Below, piece after piece: positions 23,715 to 33,092 of a DNA stretch of 64,000 nt. The notes under the pieces were generated by a model, which ran no database searches, was not told the DNA's origin, and saw only the letters and a program-made list of their open reading frames with translations. The number at the start of each line of letters is the position of its first letter. Positions within the stretch are counted from its first letter, which is position 1. Made by a program: the position numbers and the translations under genes. Origin of the DNA: Apodemus sylvaticus (Eukaryota; Chordata; Mammalia; Rodentia; Muridae); contig NC_067473.1 of assembly GCF_947179515.1 (NCBI RefSeq), forward strand, positions 79,038,936 to 79,102,935, read 5' to 3'.

Positions 23715-24033
23715 TGATCTCGGGGCTGGCTTAGTGTCGGAGGCTTAGTCCATTATCATCATGGAAGCATGGCAACATCCAGGCAGACATGGTGCTGGAG
23801 AAGGAGCTGAGAGCTCTACAGCTTGATCTGAAAGCAGCAAGGAGGGGATTGGATTCCACACTGGGTGCACCATGAGCATCAGAGCCCTGAAAACCCACCT
23901 CCACAATGATACTCTTCCTCTAATAAGACCACGCTTACTCCAACAAGCCCACACCTCCCAATACTACCACTCTCTGTGGGCTGAGCATTCAAACACACAA
24001 ACCTATGGGTGCAAAACAAATTCTAACCACCAC
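23715..24033 (-). mobile_element. MT-type MaLR LTR
   Basis: The + strand shows GGGGCTGGCTTAGTGTCGGA, CAGGCAGACATGGTGCTGGA, CTCCAACAAGCCCACACCTC and the end TTCTAACCACCACA. It is the reverse orientation of an MT LTR, directly abutting the ORR1 LTR. Confidence 0.85.
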
Positions 24034-24789
24034 ATTCTGCTCCAATTGTTTCTAATGCACTGGTTCTTTTCTCTTGGAGTAAGAAAATATTCAACCTAGG
24101 TTTTGTTTTGTTATGTTTTCATTTTACAAGTTCCCATAGGTTTTGGATTTGTAAAGACATTTAAAGTGTTGGAATATTTAAATACTATGGGACTTCAAAG
24201 TTACTAGTATTGTTGGGCCCTGCTAATTAAGGTTGCAGTCTACCATTGTCCCAACAGCTGAGCTTGGCTGGGTGGGGGCGGGGAGGAGGTTGGTGGGGAA
24301 AAATGGGGGACTCCCTTTACCAGCAGGGCTTCTCCTTCTCTGACCTTGTTTGAAGCCCTATTCAGGGAATATCATGTGGCTTGGGTGAGATTACAGGTTT
24401 GGCTTCCTTTCTCGTGATAAGAACCTTTCCAGTAAGCCCCTGGAATTTTTGGAATGCTTCTCCATGCAAATGAGGTACCCTCCGCTGTAGTCAATCATAT
24501 GTTACCCAGTCCACACTCTACAACCCTTGATTCACCCCAGTTAAAGTTGAGCTGCTCTAGAAGCTGATGCCAGCCGTCCTTTCTGCTGTACTTACAGGCC
24601 TTCCAAACTCTGGTCTTTGACTCTGCTCCTTTCTGTCTTCGTGGGCTGGTGGCTGACAGCCCTGGGGGGTGGGGGGAGGACCACACAGTATGTCTTAGAT
24701 TGTGATATTGCTATTAACATGATCTCTTGGGGACAAAGGAAAAGAAAAGATCATGGTTTTGTGTACCAAGATGACAAGAGGTTAATTGT
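24034..24789. other. Unique sequence, no gene seen
   Basis: No repeat recognised except a G-rich stretch near 24270-24310 (GGGTGGGGGCGGGGAGGAGG). No exon. Confidence 0.4.
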
Positions 24790-25147
24790 GTTGGTTAGTT
24801 TTCTTTTTTTTTTTTTAATCAGCTTGACACAAATTATGGTCAGCTGGGGAAAGGAATCCTTAATTGGTAAAATGCCTACTACTTGTAGTCAAGTCTGTGG
24901 GGCTTTTTTTTTTTTTTTTAATGATGGATGTGAGATTACCTAGTCCAGTTCCATGGGCCAGTGCCACCCCTGGGTTGTATAAGAAAGCAGGCTGGGTGAG
25001 CAAGTGAGCACTTGCGTCTTTCTTCTCTGCTTTACTTCCGGACTCCTTGGCTTGCCTTAGTGATAGACTATGATGGAGAGGTGTAAGCTTTTCCTCCACA
25101 AATTGGAGTAATCATGCTCTCTTGTCACAGCAACAGAAACCAAACAG
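24790..25147 (+). mobile_element. ORR1-type MaLR LTR, diverged
   Basis: GTTGGTTAGTTTTC then AATCAGCTTGACACAAATTA, GGGTTGTATAAGAAAGCAGG and the end TCACAGCAACAGAAACCAAA. Two T-rich expansions (24807-24818 and 24904-24919) sit inside it. Confidence 0.75.
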
Positions 25148-25156
25148 GGGCATGCA

Positions 25157-25255
25157 TGTAGATAGGAATATGTATGTATGTTTGCATGTATGTATGTATG
25201 CATGTATGTATGTATGTATGTATATAGGTATGTATATGTGTGTATATATTTATGG
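25157..25255. repeat. (ATGT)n/(TATG)n microsatellite
   Basis: Interrupted TATG and CATG units grading into TATATGTGTG. Confidence 0.9.
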
Positions 25256-26989
25256 TATTAGTGTATGTACGGTGTGAAAGGAGAGATTTATTCTAAGTAA
25301 TTGAAGATTATGGGAGGAGAAATTCCTTCTGTTGGAGTTCCAGGTGACATGAATGTCTGACTCCAGTCTGAAGGCCAGCAGACTCTACCCCCTCGGAAGC
25401 ATTAAGTCTTTCTGTTCAAATATGCAGGCAGAAGAGAACTTAATAACAACCAGTCTGAACTGGATATCTGTGGTGGGCTGGCTCAGCTGTGATACCATCT
25501 TTTTCCATTCAAAGTTTTCATTTTCATATATTCAGAACACATCAGAAGTTGAAGGTGTTTTTCCCCAAAGCAATTTTTCTAGCTGTGGTGTGAAGTATTC
25601 CTCTGGAATAAACATTACCCTTCAACCCCATCTGAGTTGAAAATCCCATTTCTAATCTTCTTTCTGATTGAGAAATGATAGAGTGGATTTGTGGGAAACA
25701 TCTGCCTGGATGGCAGCTGTCTGCCCCGAGGGACTGGCCCTAAAGTGAGTGCATATTGTTTATGCTTATTCACCCAGGCGTACATTCCAAAAATCACAGC
25801 ATCGACTAAAACCTGGGGAAGAGCTGCCACTCTGTTGATTGGAAAATTTGTGTTCTAATATTGCATCCTATTTTTCTACTTGATGTCTTCTGGGTGAGTG
25901 TGACACCCAGCCTTTTCTTTCAGACAGAGGTAGACAGATGTGGCCGAATTACCATTTGCAGTCAGTTTCTTTCCAAATATAATTTGTTAGCTACGTCCTC
26001 CAGTCCTACCAACAGTCCTTACAGCAATAGCAATGAGCTGGGAGCTTTTGCTTAGCATTTTAATACTAAACTGTGTAGTTAGTTCTCCTGTAGATCCTGC
26101 CTTGATTATTACAGAGTATGGTCTTAGCATTGGATGATTCTGATAAATCCTCAGAGGTGCAAACCATCAGCCGAAGACCCTAACAAGATGGCAATAGCTT
26201 GATACCTTTGGATCTTCTTAGAAGGGCAGGCTGGGGCCTGCCCAGACTTGCTGGATAGTAGTCTGTTCGAAACTCTTAACTCTTCAGGAATGCAAAAGCT
26301 TACATGACCTTCTCCTATGAGTTTACCCTCTTCCTAGAATTAAATTTAGCGGTGTGGGTGGGAAATAGGGAAGTTTAAGTAGAAATATCTCATTTATCCA
26401 ATGCCTGAGTCCCACTCATAACACGTGATGGGGCTTTGCAGACTAGGAAGGAAAGCTCCAGTAATAGAGTTTGGGTGCTCACAAGGTGGAGGGCAGGGTT
26501 CCTCACTAGGGGGTGCCCCTGGGATCTTTGAAATGCCTTCATTTTTGTAACTAACATCTTCATTTCTGGGCTCAGGCAAAGACAGACATGTAGTACAGAG
26601 CATACATCTTTAGCTCTCAGGGAGCCTTGCCTACCCCTAAGGCTAGCCTTTTAGACAACACAAAATGGCAGTACTGTCCTAGGTTCAGAAAAAAAAAAGA
26701 AATACATATTTAAAGTACATAAATCGTCTTTTAAAGTCTTCGCTTCTCACCCTAGTGAAGGCTCAAACAGGAAAATATTTACTCAAGAGCAGAAACTTCA
26801 AACAAACTGGAAGGTAAGTTTCCTCTGTATGTTCTGCAGAGGCAGCTAAAGCTAGCCTAAACTGGATAAATGTGACCTTGAGGAATTATTTATATTGTCT
26901 CCCTTTTCAATGTTTTGACCAAGAAAAAAAGGGAAGCTGTTATACTCCTGTGGTTGGAGTGGCTGTGCATTTTGATTAAGGTATTTTGA
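25256..26989. other. Unique sequence, no gene seen
   Basis: The repeat-poor 1.7-kb stretch contains only short frames. No exon with convincing splice sites was found. Confidence 0.4.
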
Positions 26990-27125
26990 GCATTCTGGCC
27001 TTAGTTTTCCTGTTGGAAAATGTAGACAGTAAGTCTTAATTTAGGATTGTTACAAATGTATAACAATGTGCTGACATTCTGAGCAGGCCCCTGGTATACA
27101 GTGAACGCTGAGTGTGGTTTTGTAT
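26990..27125 (+). repeat. MIR SINE, 3' part
   Basis: TTAGTTTTCCTGTTGGAAAA, TTTAGGATTGTTACAAATG and GGCCCCTGGTATACAGTGAA match the MIR 3' half (CAGTTTCC, then GGATTGTT, then CCTGGCACATAGTAAG) in order. Confidence 0.65.
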
Positions 27126-27384
27126 TACCAGTGGCTAGGAACTAAGTTCTTCCTAGTGGAGGAAGGATGGGAAAGAACCCCGGTCATTTAGTGGTGTGCT
27201 GGGGAGTCTAGAGAGAGAACTTGTGTCTTCAAGATTCTTCTTGTCACTCTTAGAGAGTCTTACTCACTGCCTCTCCCAGCAGTGTGCACAGGAGCCACAG
27301 CCCCAAAGCACCTGCTGCACCAGCACCATTGAGTACTAAGATGCTTTTCAGTCATAGACTCATTTACATAAAGATGAGGGAGAT

Positions 27385-27510
27385 TATCATCTCTGGTTGA
27401 CAGGAAGGAGACTGCGAATTGGAAAGGTTAAGTCCCTGTCCAAGGTTATCAGATGAGATACGGCTCAATTAGGATCTAAACTCAGATTTATCTCCAAATC
27501 CCAGGCCTGG
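27385..27510 (-). repeat. MIR SINE
   Basis: GGAAAGGTTAAGTCCCTGTC, CAAGGTTATCAGATG and AGGATCTAAACTCAG follow the reversed MIR consensus (GAGGTTAAGTAACTTGCCCA, AGGTCACACAGC). Confidence 0.75.
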
Positions 27511-27734
27511 ATTATAGTTTTTTTACTACCCACCTACATGGGTTGGTATAGCTGAAGTGGATGAAAATTACCCTTGCCACAAACCACAATCCTTCCATAC
27601 TCTTCTGAGAAAGCAAGTGAAGGTCCAGAGCACTTGCCTTAAGGCACGAACCAGACCAGAACTCCCCAGCAGGCATCAAAGAGAGCTGTAACTTCATTCA
27701 GTCACCACACACTCTGTAAAGTAGGATTCAGAAC

Positions 27735-27835
27735 CAAACCCAATTTAAAGATCAAGAAACTGAGCCTAAGGAAGTTGCTCAAATGACAAACTAGCAAGGT
27801 CTGTCGAACTCCCAGGATACATACTCAGCCTCTCT
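27735..27835 (-). repeat. MIR SINE
   Basis: CAATTTAAAGATCAAGAAAC, TGAGCCTAAGGAAGTTGCTC and AAATGACAAACTAGCAAGGT are a clear reversed MIR core. Confidence 0.75.
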
Positions 27836-28049
27836 AGAATCACTTGCTCATGCATTGTTTCCAAATGGTCTGTGACGCTGAGATGTATCCTTGGCGTCAG
27901 TAGATGAGCTCAGGTCCTGGCTGCTGGCTCTCCTCCAGTGTGTATCCACTTCCTTAGAAAATAATCGTTCCTCTGTTGAATCTATTGCTATCATGGGAAA
28001 AGAAATGAAAATATTGATTCTGACTTTCTGTGGGTGAGGGCCAAGAACG

Positions 28050-28580
28050 CTCGTAGGACAGTCATCACTTATTGATGAGATGCATTCTGAGAACTTCGCT
28101 GCTGCCGCTGTTGCTGAGGGAACATCTCGGCTTGTGCTGTTGTGCTTGCTCCAACCAGGGGGGAGGTCAGTCCCTACCAGTGTCTCTTCAGTGCATTAGG
28201 AGACCCAGTGATCCCAAGGCTGCTGGCTCTATAACAGAGCACACCAGTTAACATTAAGCCTTGTGTTCTAATGGAAGAATGCTCCCTGAAACCATGTTAT
28301 TGGTTTATAATTTATAATACAGCAAATATACAGAGCAGTGACATGTTCACTCTGGTCAGTATCAGGAATACTGGACACAACTGCATGTACTGTATTTCTG
28401 CTTCACTGGTGGACTTTTCCCAATAACATCATTATGAAGCTGGTTTTGTCTCTTTCTCGTGACAGTTACAATGGCCATCATGATAGTATATGGCTTGGTC
28501 CCATTATAGTCCCTATGAGGTGTCTACATGTATGTAGCCTGTAACCAATAGAAATATCACTATGTGACACATGTCTTTGT
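28050..28580. repeat. Possible ancient DNA-transposon fossil
   Basis: CAGTCATCACTTATTGATGA, GATGCATTCTGAGAACTTCG at the left resembles the end of an old mammalian MITE (CAGTCATGCGTCGCTTAACG type). TATGGCTTGGTCCCATTATA at the right resembles its subterminal part. Heavily diverged, so the match may be fortuitous. Confidence 0.3.
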
Positions 28581-29212
28581 CAGCATACTATTTATTTACT
28601 TGATTCCCTAGGCTGGTAAGCCCTAACTGTGGCTGAGAAAATGCCCATTACCTAGAAAATAGCTTTTGACACTTGATTTTTAGAAGTTTTTGTCAAACAA
28701 TATAAAAGCCAACTTTCCAGATGAAAAAGCATTTGTCACTGACATGGATAACACCTGTGATTTCCAACAGAGGAGTTCACTCTGTAGTTTAAACAGGTCC
28801 CAGTTGGTGGATGCGGGTTCCAGGGAGGAGTGGCTGGCCTTGTACTGTGGAGTCCCAAGGCAAGGATATAGTTTTCCTCATATCTTTATTCCACGGGTCC
28901 GGTACACACTGCTGCACACACTGAGTGCCTGAGAAGGTTTCCGAATGGATTACATAATGCATGACTAGATTAGCAGTTAGCAGAGAACAGGTGCCATCCA
29001 AAGACACAAATGCCAAACTCAGTTTGTACTCGGCAGGCTTGGAACTTTCTTTATTTGCCTTTACCTTAGATTTCTCTGAGGACAATGAGGGCAGAAAGAG
29101 TTTTATAATCTTAAATGCTAGGAGACAATGCTGCAATGTACCGTGTGCCGATGAAGTCTGTCCCTCGTTAGAGTGTAGCTAATGAATACATGTGTGTGCT
29201 CATGTTCAAACG
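28581..29212. other. Unique sequence, no gene seen
   Basis: Overlapping short frames on both strands (28690-29182). No recognisable product. Confidence 0.4.
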
Positions 29213-29264
29213 TGAGTGAGTGAGTGAGTGAGTGAGTGAGTGAGTGAGTGAATGAGTGAGTGAG
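29213..29264. repeat. (TGAG)13 microsatellite
   Basis: Thirteen units of TGAG with one AATG variant. It passes directly into a G-rich motif. Confidence 0.97.
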
Positions 29265-29283
29265 GGGTGGGGTGGGGGTGGGG
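29264..29283 (+). other. G-quadruplex motif with 1-nt loops
   Basis: Four G runs of 4, 4, 5 and 4 separated by single T (GGGGTGGGGTGGGGGTGGGG). Motifs with three single-nucleotide loops are known to form very stable parallel G-quadruplexes. Confidence 0.85.
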
Positions 29284-29301
29284 TATGCGCGCGTGCACGC
29301 G
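29283..29301. other. Z-DNA-prone alternating purine-pyrimidine run
   Basis: GTATGCGCGCGTGCACGCG is strictly alternating over 19 bp with a GC-rich core, the classic pattern for the Z conformation under negative supercoiling. Confidence 0.7.
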
Positions 29302-30200
29302 AGCTGCTCTCTGGCCTGCAAAGTGGTCATACTGAATGCTGGATGGCTCAGCACCAGAAACATTTGTGGCTGCAGAGTACGGATCTCCACTAGGGGTCTC
29401 CAGCAGCTGGCGGTTTTCAGTAGCAATCAGGTTTGCAGGCGGCCTCTCTTTGTCTGCACCCCAGGTGTGGACTCCCCTTTGTTTCCTGGTTGGGCAGCTA
29501 CCTTGCCTGGAAGCCAGCTGGGTGCTCATTGCACCTTCTAAGGCCACCGCAGGCTATCAGCATCTGCCTCGAGTTTACCTTGTGCTCTCCGAGAAGAACT
29601 AGTGCTTTCTAGCAGGGTTAGCATCTTGTATAGGAAACAGGGCCTGAACTACAAAGGCAAATAGTTCTCCCAGCAATGATATTGATGATGAGAAATTGAC
29701 AGCAAAGGGGCCACTCTTCAGGCCAGAGTAATTTGCCATGAAATATTTAAAGCTGCTTGACAAACAGCCCCACAATTCTCCCGTGAACGCAGACCACTGG
29801 ATTAATCTTGCAAATAAGGAATATTTCATTCTGTGTTTAGCATGAGGAAAGGAAATGACCTTCTAGGAGAAACACCCCAAAGGAGTGCTGAGGGCAGCCC
29901 TGCACACCCAGCACATCCACTCTGTGGTATGTTCTGCCAGCTTTTAAGCTTCAAAGGAACGCTAAAATAAAATAACAGATTATAGTAAAGTAAGAGTACC
30001 CTGAACGCAATAAATAACAGAGTTAGAACAGTCCCAGTTGATGGAGAGACAGGGCACAGGCTATAAATATGTCGCTCTTTTGCTTTTGCCATCTCACTTG
30101 GTCTTCATAAAGCTAGAGTGTTCTCACATACCTGTCCACTGCCCTCTGTGACCCAGAGGTTTTGTTCATCATTCAGTGATCACAGCCCCTCAGGAGAAAA
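29302..30200. other. Unique sequence; candidate conserved element 29640-29860
   Basis: No repeat. 29640-29860 is AT-rich, repeat-free and contains TAATCTTGCAAATAAGGAAT. It resembles conserved non-coding DNA in texture only; conservation was not measured. Confidence 0.4.
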
Positions 30201-30210
30201 GCTATTCAAT

Positions 30211-30214
<4 letters not shown>

Positions 30215-30241
<27 letters not shown>

Positions 30242-30398
30242 GGTTTTTTCAAGACAGGGTTTCTCTGTGTCGCCCTGGCTTTCCTGGAACTCACTCTGTA
30301 GACCAGGCTAGTCTCAAATTCAAATCCACCTGCCTCTGCCTCCCAAGTACTGGGATCAAAGGCGTGCACCACCACCACCCAGATGCTATTGCCCAGAT
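30215..30398 (-). mobile_element. B1 SINE with 14-bp target-site duplication
   Basis: Poly-T, then GACAGGGTTTCTCTGTGTCG, AACTCACTCTGTAGACCAGG and TACTGGGATCAAAGGCGTGC. GCTATTCAATTCTT flanks it at 30201-30214 and 30399-30412. Next to its head CCCAGATGCTATT occurs twice (30378 and 30392), a small tandem duplication. Confidence 0.93.
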
Positions 30399-30412
30399 GC
30401 TATTCAATTCTT

Positions 30413-30957
30413 CGCTCATGTATTCAGAAGATATCTCTTGATGACCTACTGTGTGTATGGCATGGAAATTACACAAAGGCTTGACCAGTAACATTGGCTC
30501 ATTCCCAGCCCATTGTCAGCCCATTCCCTGCCCCCTCCAAGAAACTTTTAGTGATGAGGGAGAGAAAACTGTCACCACACCCAGCAATACCACAGCAGTC
30601 CTGAGATCTGCTGGTAGGGAGTGGGAGCAGGGAAGAGCTGGCTGGGAAATGAGAAGGTTCTCTGGGCAAAGTGCCTTCTCCTGAACATTGACCACAGCTG
30701 CGCTGGTCGACAGGAAGGACCTGGGCAGAGACTGGTGTTGACAGATCCTAGGTACACAGGGCACAAAGAGAAAAGGTCACAGCGGAGAAGGAGACAACAG
30801 GAAGTACAGTTAGAAAAGGGAAGCAGAAAGGAAGGTTTTGAAGGTAGGGTCCTGTTCAGCTGCCCAGGTTTGACATCCCCAGTGATCTAGACTACAGGGC
30901 ATCTTGTTTCACCAATTTCTGATTTGGTGATGAAACCAATGCTAAAAGTATAGCTAG
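30413..30957. other. Unique sequence, no gene seen
   Basis: Several short overlapping frames on both strands. No recognisable product. Confidence 0.4.
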
Positions 30958-31099
30958 GAGCTGGCAAGATGGCTCAGTGAGTAAGGACATTTGTCCTTAA
31001 GTCTGAGGACTTGTGTCTGAGTTCAGTTCCTGGATCCACATAGCAGAAGGAGGAAACCTGACTCCTGTAAGTTGTCCTCATGTGCAGGTATGTATGTGG

Positions 31100-31135
<36 letters not shown>

Positions 31136-31262
31136 GCATATATAAATACATATGAACTTACATATAAGCATATAGACACATATACATACAAACACATGCA
31201 AACATACATGTGCATATACAAATACATGCATGAATATACATCAAATAAATATAAAAATACAA
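30958..31262 (+). repeat. B3 SINE with CA/AT-rich tail
   Basis: GAGCTGGCAAGATGGCTCAG, TGAGTAAGGACATTTGTCCT and AGTTCCTGGATCCACATAGC mark the B3 head and body. A (CA)n run at 31101-31133 and CATA/TACA repeats to 31262 form the expanded tail. Confidence 0.85.
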
Positions 31263-31265
31263 TGG

Positions 31266-31441
31266 AGCTGGAGAGATGGCTCAGTGGTTAAGAACACTGA
31301 CTGCTCTTCCAGAAGTCATGAGTTCAAATCCCAGCAGCCACATGGTGGATCACAACCATCTGTAATGAGATCTGATGCCCTCTTCTGGTGTGTCTGAAGC
31401 CAGCTACAGTGTACTTACATATAATAAATAATAAATCTTTT
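31266..31441 (+). mobile_element. B2 SINE (left arm of an inverted pair)
   Basis: GAGCTGGAGAGATGGCTCAG, TGGTTAAGAACACTGACTGC and CCCTCTTCTGGTGTGTCTGA, with the tail ATAATAAATAATAAATC. Its tail is the target of the next, opposite B2. Confidence 0.95.
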
Positions 31442-31619
31442 TTTTTAAAGTTTTATTTATTATATGTAAGTAGACTGTCGCTGTCTTCAGAAACACCAGA
31501 AGAGGGCATCAGATCTCATTACGGATGGTTGTGAACCACCATGTGGGTGCTGGGATTTGAACTCAAGACCTTCGGAAGAGTAGTCAGTGTTCTTAACCGC
31601 TGAGCCATCTCTCCAGCCC
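31442..31619 (-). mobile_element. B2 SINE inserted tail-to-tail in the preceding B2
   Basis: The + strand starts TTTTTAAAGTTTTATTTATT and ends CATCTCTCCAGCCC, a complete reversed B2. AATAATAAATCTTTT is present at 31427-31441 and again at 31620-31634, so this copy inserted into the A-rich tail of the first and duplicated 15 bp. The two bodies can pair over about 170 bp. Confidence 0.95.
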
Positions 31620-31634
31620 AATAATAAATCTTTT

Positions 31635-32302
31635 AAAAAATACAAAAAGAAAGTAGGCAAATGCTAAGTTAAAGCAAAATGGCACATTATTGACAAACTC
31701 TCCTATTTTCAAAGATCCTTTATCACTTGGAGGAAGATGGATGCAATATTTAAGAAAATTGTACCAGGTTACATTAGATTTTAACAGATCTCAGATCTTG
31801 ATAGCAATGGTACAGAATTGTGTAATGCCATTCAGAGTGAATTAAATGCACAATGAAGGTTTTATCGTTTCACTTGGGGAAGCATGTTGGAAGACCCACC
31901 ACCAGTAGTTCCTAGGCCTACTGACAAAGAGGCTTAGCACATTGTGTCAGGTCCTGCTTGTTAATTTAGGTTTGAAACATCTGGTAGACTCAAGCCCCTT
32001 GGCCTCTGAACTGGAGAACGTGTTTCTTGACCACGAGCAGCTATGTTTTCCTTGCTGACTAACTTTCAGCAGTCCCAGTGAGCCATCAACTTTCAGATGT
32101 CAGTCCAGAAACTGGTACTTTATGTTTGTTCTTCGAAACAGCTTACTATCTACCTCCTATCACAAGCTGGGCCTCATGGAAACTCTCTCTTCTACTTTTG
32201 TGTTGCACTGGTTTTACCTGGTGGTGGTGCCTTCACAGTGAGGACCTGTCCATCCCTTCATCTATTTGGAGTAATGAAGACAGTCATCGGGCCATACTTT
32301 TC
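31635..32302. other. Unique sequence, no gene seen
   Basis: No repeat recognised. The frame that enters from here into the minisatellite at 32486 is discussed under rejected items. Confidence 0.4.
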
Positions 32303-32360
32303 TTTTAAAAATGTTTATTATATTATTTTACCGATATGTTTTGCTTGTATGTTTGCATAT
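32303..32360 (-). repeat. Left piece of an old B2/B3-type SINE split by an LTR
   Basis: TTTTAAAAATGTTTATTATA and TTTGCTTGTATGTTTGCATA resemble the tail end of a reversed B3-like SINE, which resumes after the LTR at 32922. Confidence 0.6.
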
Positions 32361-32921
32361 TGTCTTAGTTTGGGTTTTGTTGCTGTGAAAAGACACCATG
32401 TCCAAGGCAACTCTGATAAAAGAAAACATTCAATTGGGACTGGCTTACAGCTTCAGAGGTTTAATCCATTACTGTCATGGCAGGGAACATGGTGGCCCTC
32501 AGGGAACATGGTGGCATGCAGGGAACATGGTGGCATGCAGGGAACATGGTGGCACTCAGGGAACATGGTGGCACTCAGGGAACATGGTGGCACTCAGGGA
32601 ACATGGTGGCCCTCAGGGAACATGGTGGCACTCAGGGAACATGGTGGCACTCAGGGGACATGGTGGCACTCAGGCAGACAAAGTGCTGGAGGAGCTGAGA
32701 GTTCTACATCTTGGTCTGCAGGCAATGAGGAGGGGACTGGATTCCACATTCCATGGAGTTTGAGCATAGAACACCTTAAAGCCCACCTCCACAGTGACAC
32801 ACTTCCTCTAACAAGGCCACACCTACTCCAGTAAGACCACACTTCCTAACAGTGCCACTCCCTACGGCCGAGAATTCAGGCACATGGGTCTATATGGGTC
32901 ATTCCTATTCAAGCCACCACA
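32361..32921 (-). mobile_element. MT-type MaLR LTR interrupting an older SINE
   Basis: It begins TGTCTTAGTTTGGGTTTTGT, continues AGACACCATGTCCAAGGCAA and CTTCCTCTAACAAGGCCACA, and ends TATTCAAGCCACCACA: a full reversed MT LTR. CATAT occurs at the left junction and overlaps the right end, consistent with a 5-bp target duplication. It is longer than usual (about 560 bp) because of an internal minisatellite. Solo LTR, no viral coding sequence. Confidence 0.9.
32486..32674. repeat. 19-bp minisatellite, 10 units, inside the MT LTR
   Basis: Units have the form AACATGGTGGCACTCAGGG, with ATG or CCT variants at the third-quarter position. Two ATG-type units lie together at the left and CCT-type units occur at positions 1 and 7. 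The same LTR family normally has only one related copy here (GGAAGCATGGCAGCATGCAG type), so the array grew by local amplification. Because 19 is not a multiple of 3, all three frames stay open, creating false long ORFs. Confidence 0.97.
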
Positions 32922-33092
32922 TATGCATGCTGCTTGGGTCCCTGGTACCCAGAGAATTCAGAAGAGGATGTTGGATCACCTGGAACTGGAGTTAATGATG
33001 GTTGTGAGCCACCATGTGGATGCTGGGGCCTCAAGCCTGCTTCTCTTCAAGAACCACAGGTATTCTTAGTGCTGAGCCATCTCACCAGCCCA
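32922..33092 (-). repeat. Right piece of the split B2/B3-type SINE
   Basis: TGGATCACCTGGAACTGGAG, ATGGTTGTGAGCCACCATGT and GTGCTGAGCCATCTCACCAG continue the reversed SINE begun at 32303. Confidence 0.8.

Noticed and set aside
32486..32674. CRISPR-like array
   Set aside because: The units are directly adjacent without unique spacers, inside a mammalian LTR.
32097..32834. 245-aa frame with 19-residue repeats, resembling a repeat protein
   Set aside because: The periodicity is the 19-bp minisatellite read in phase; all three frames remain open for the same reason, and the flanks are LTR DNA.
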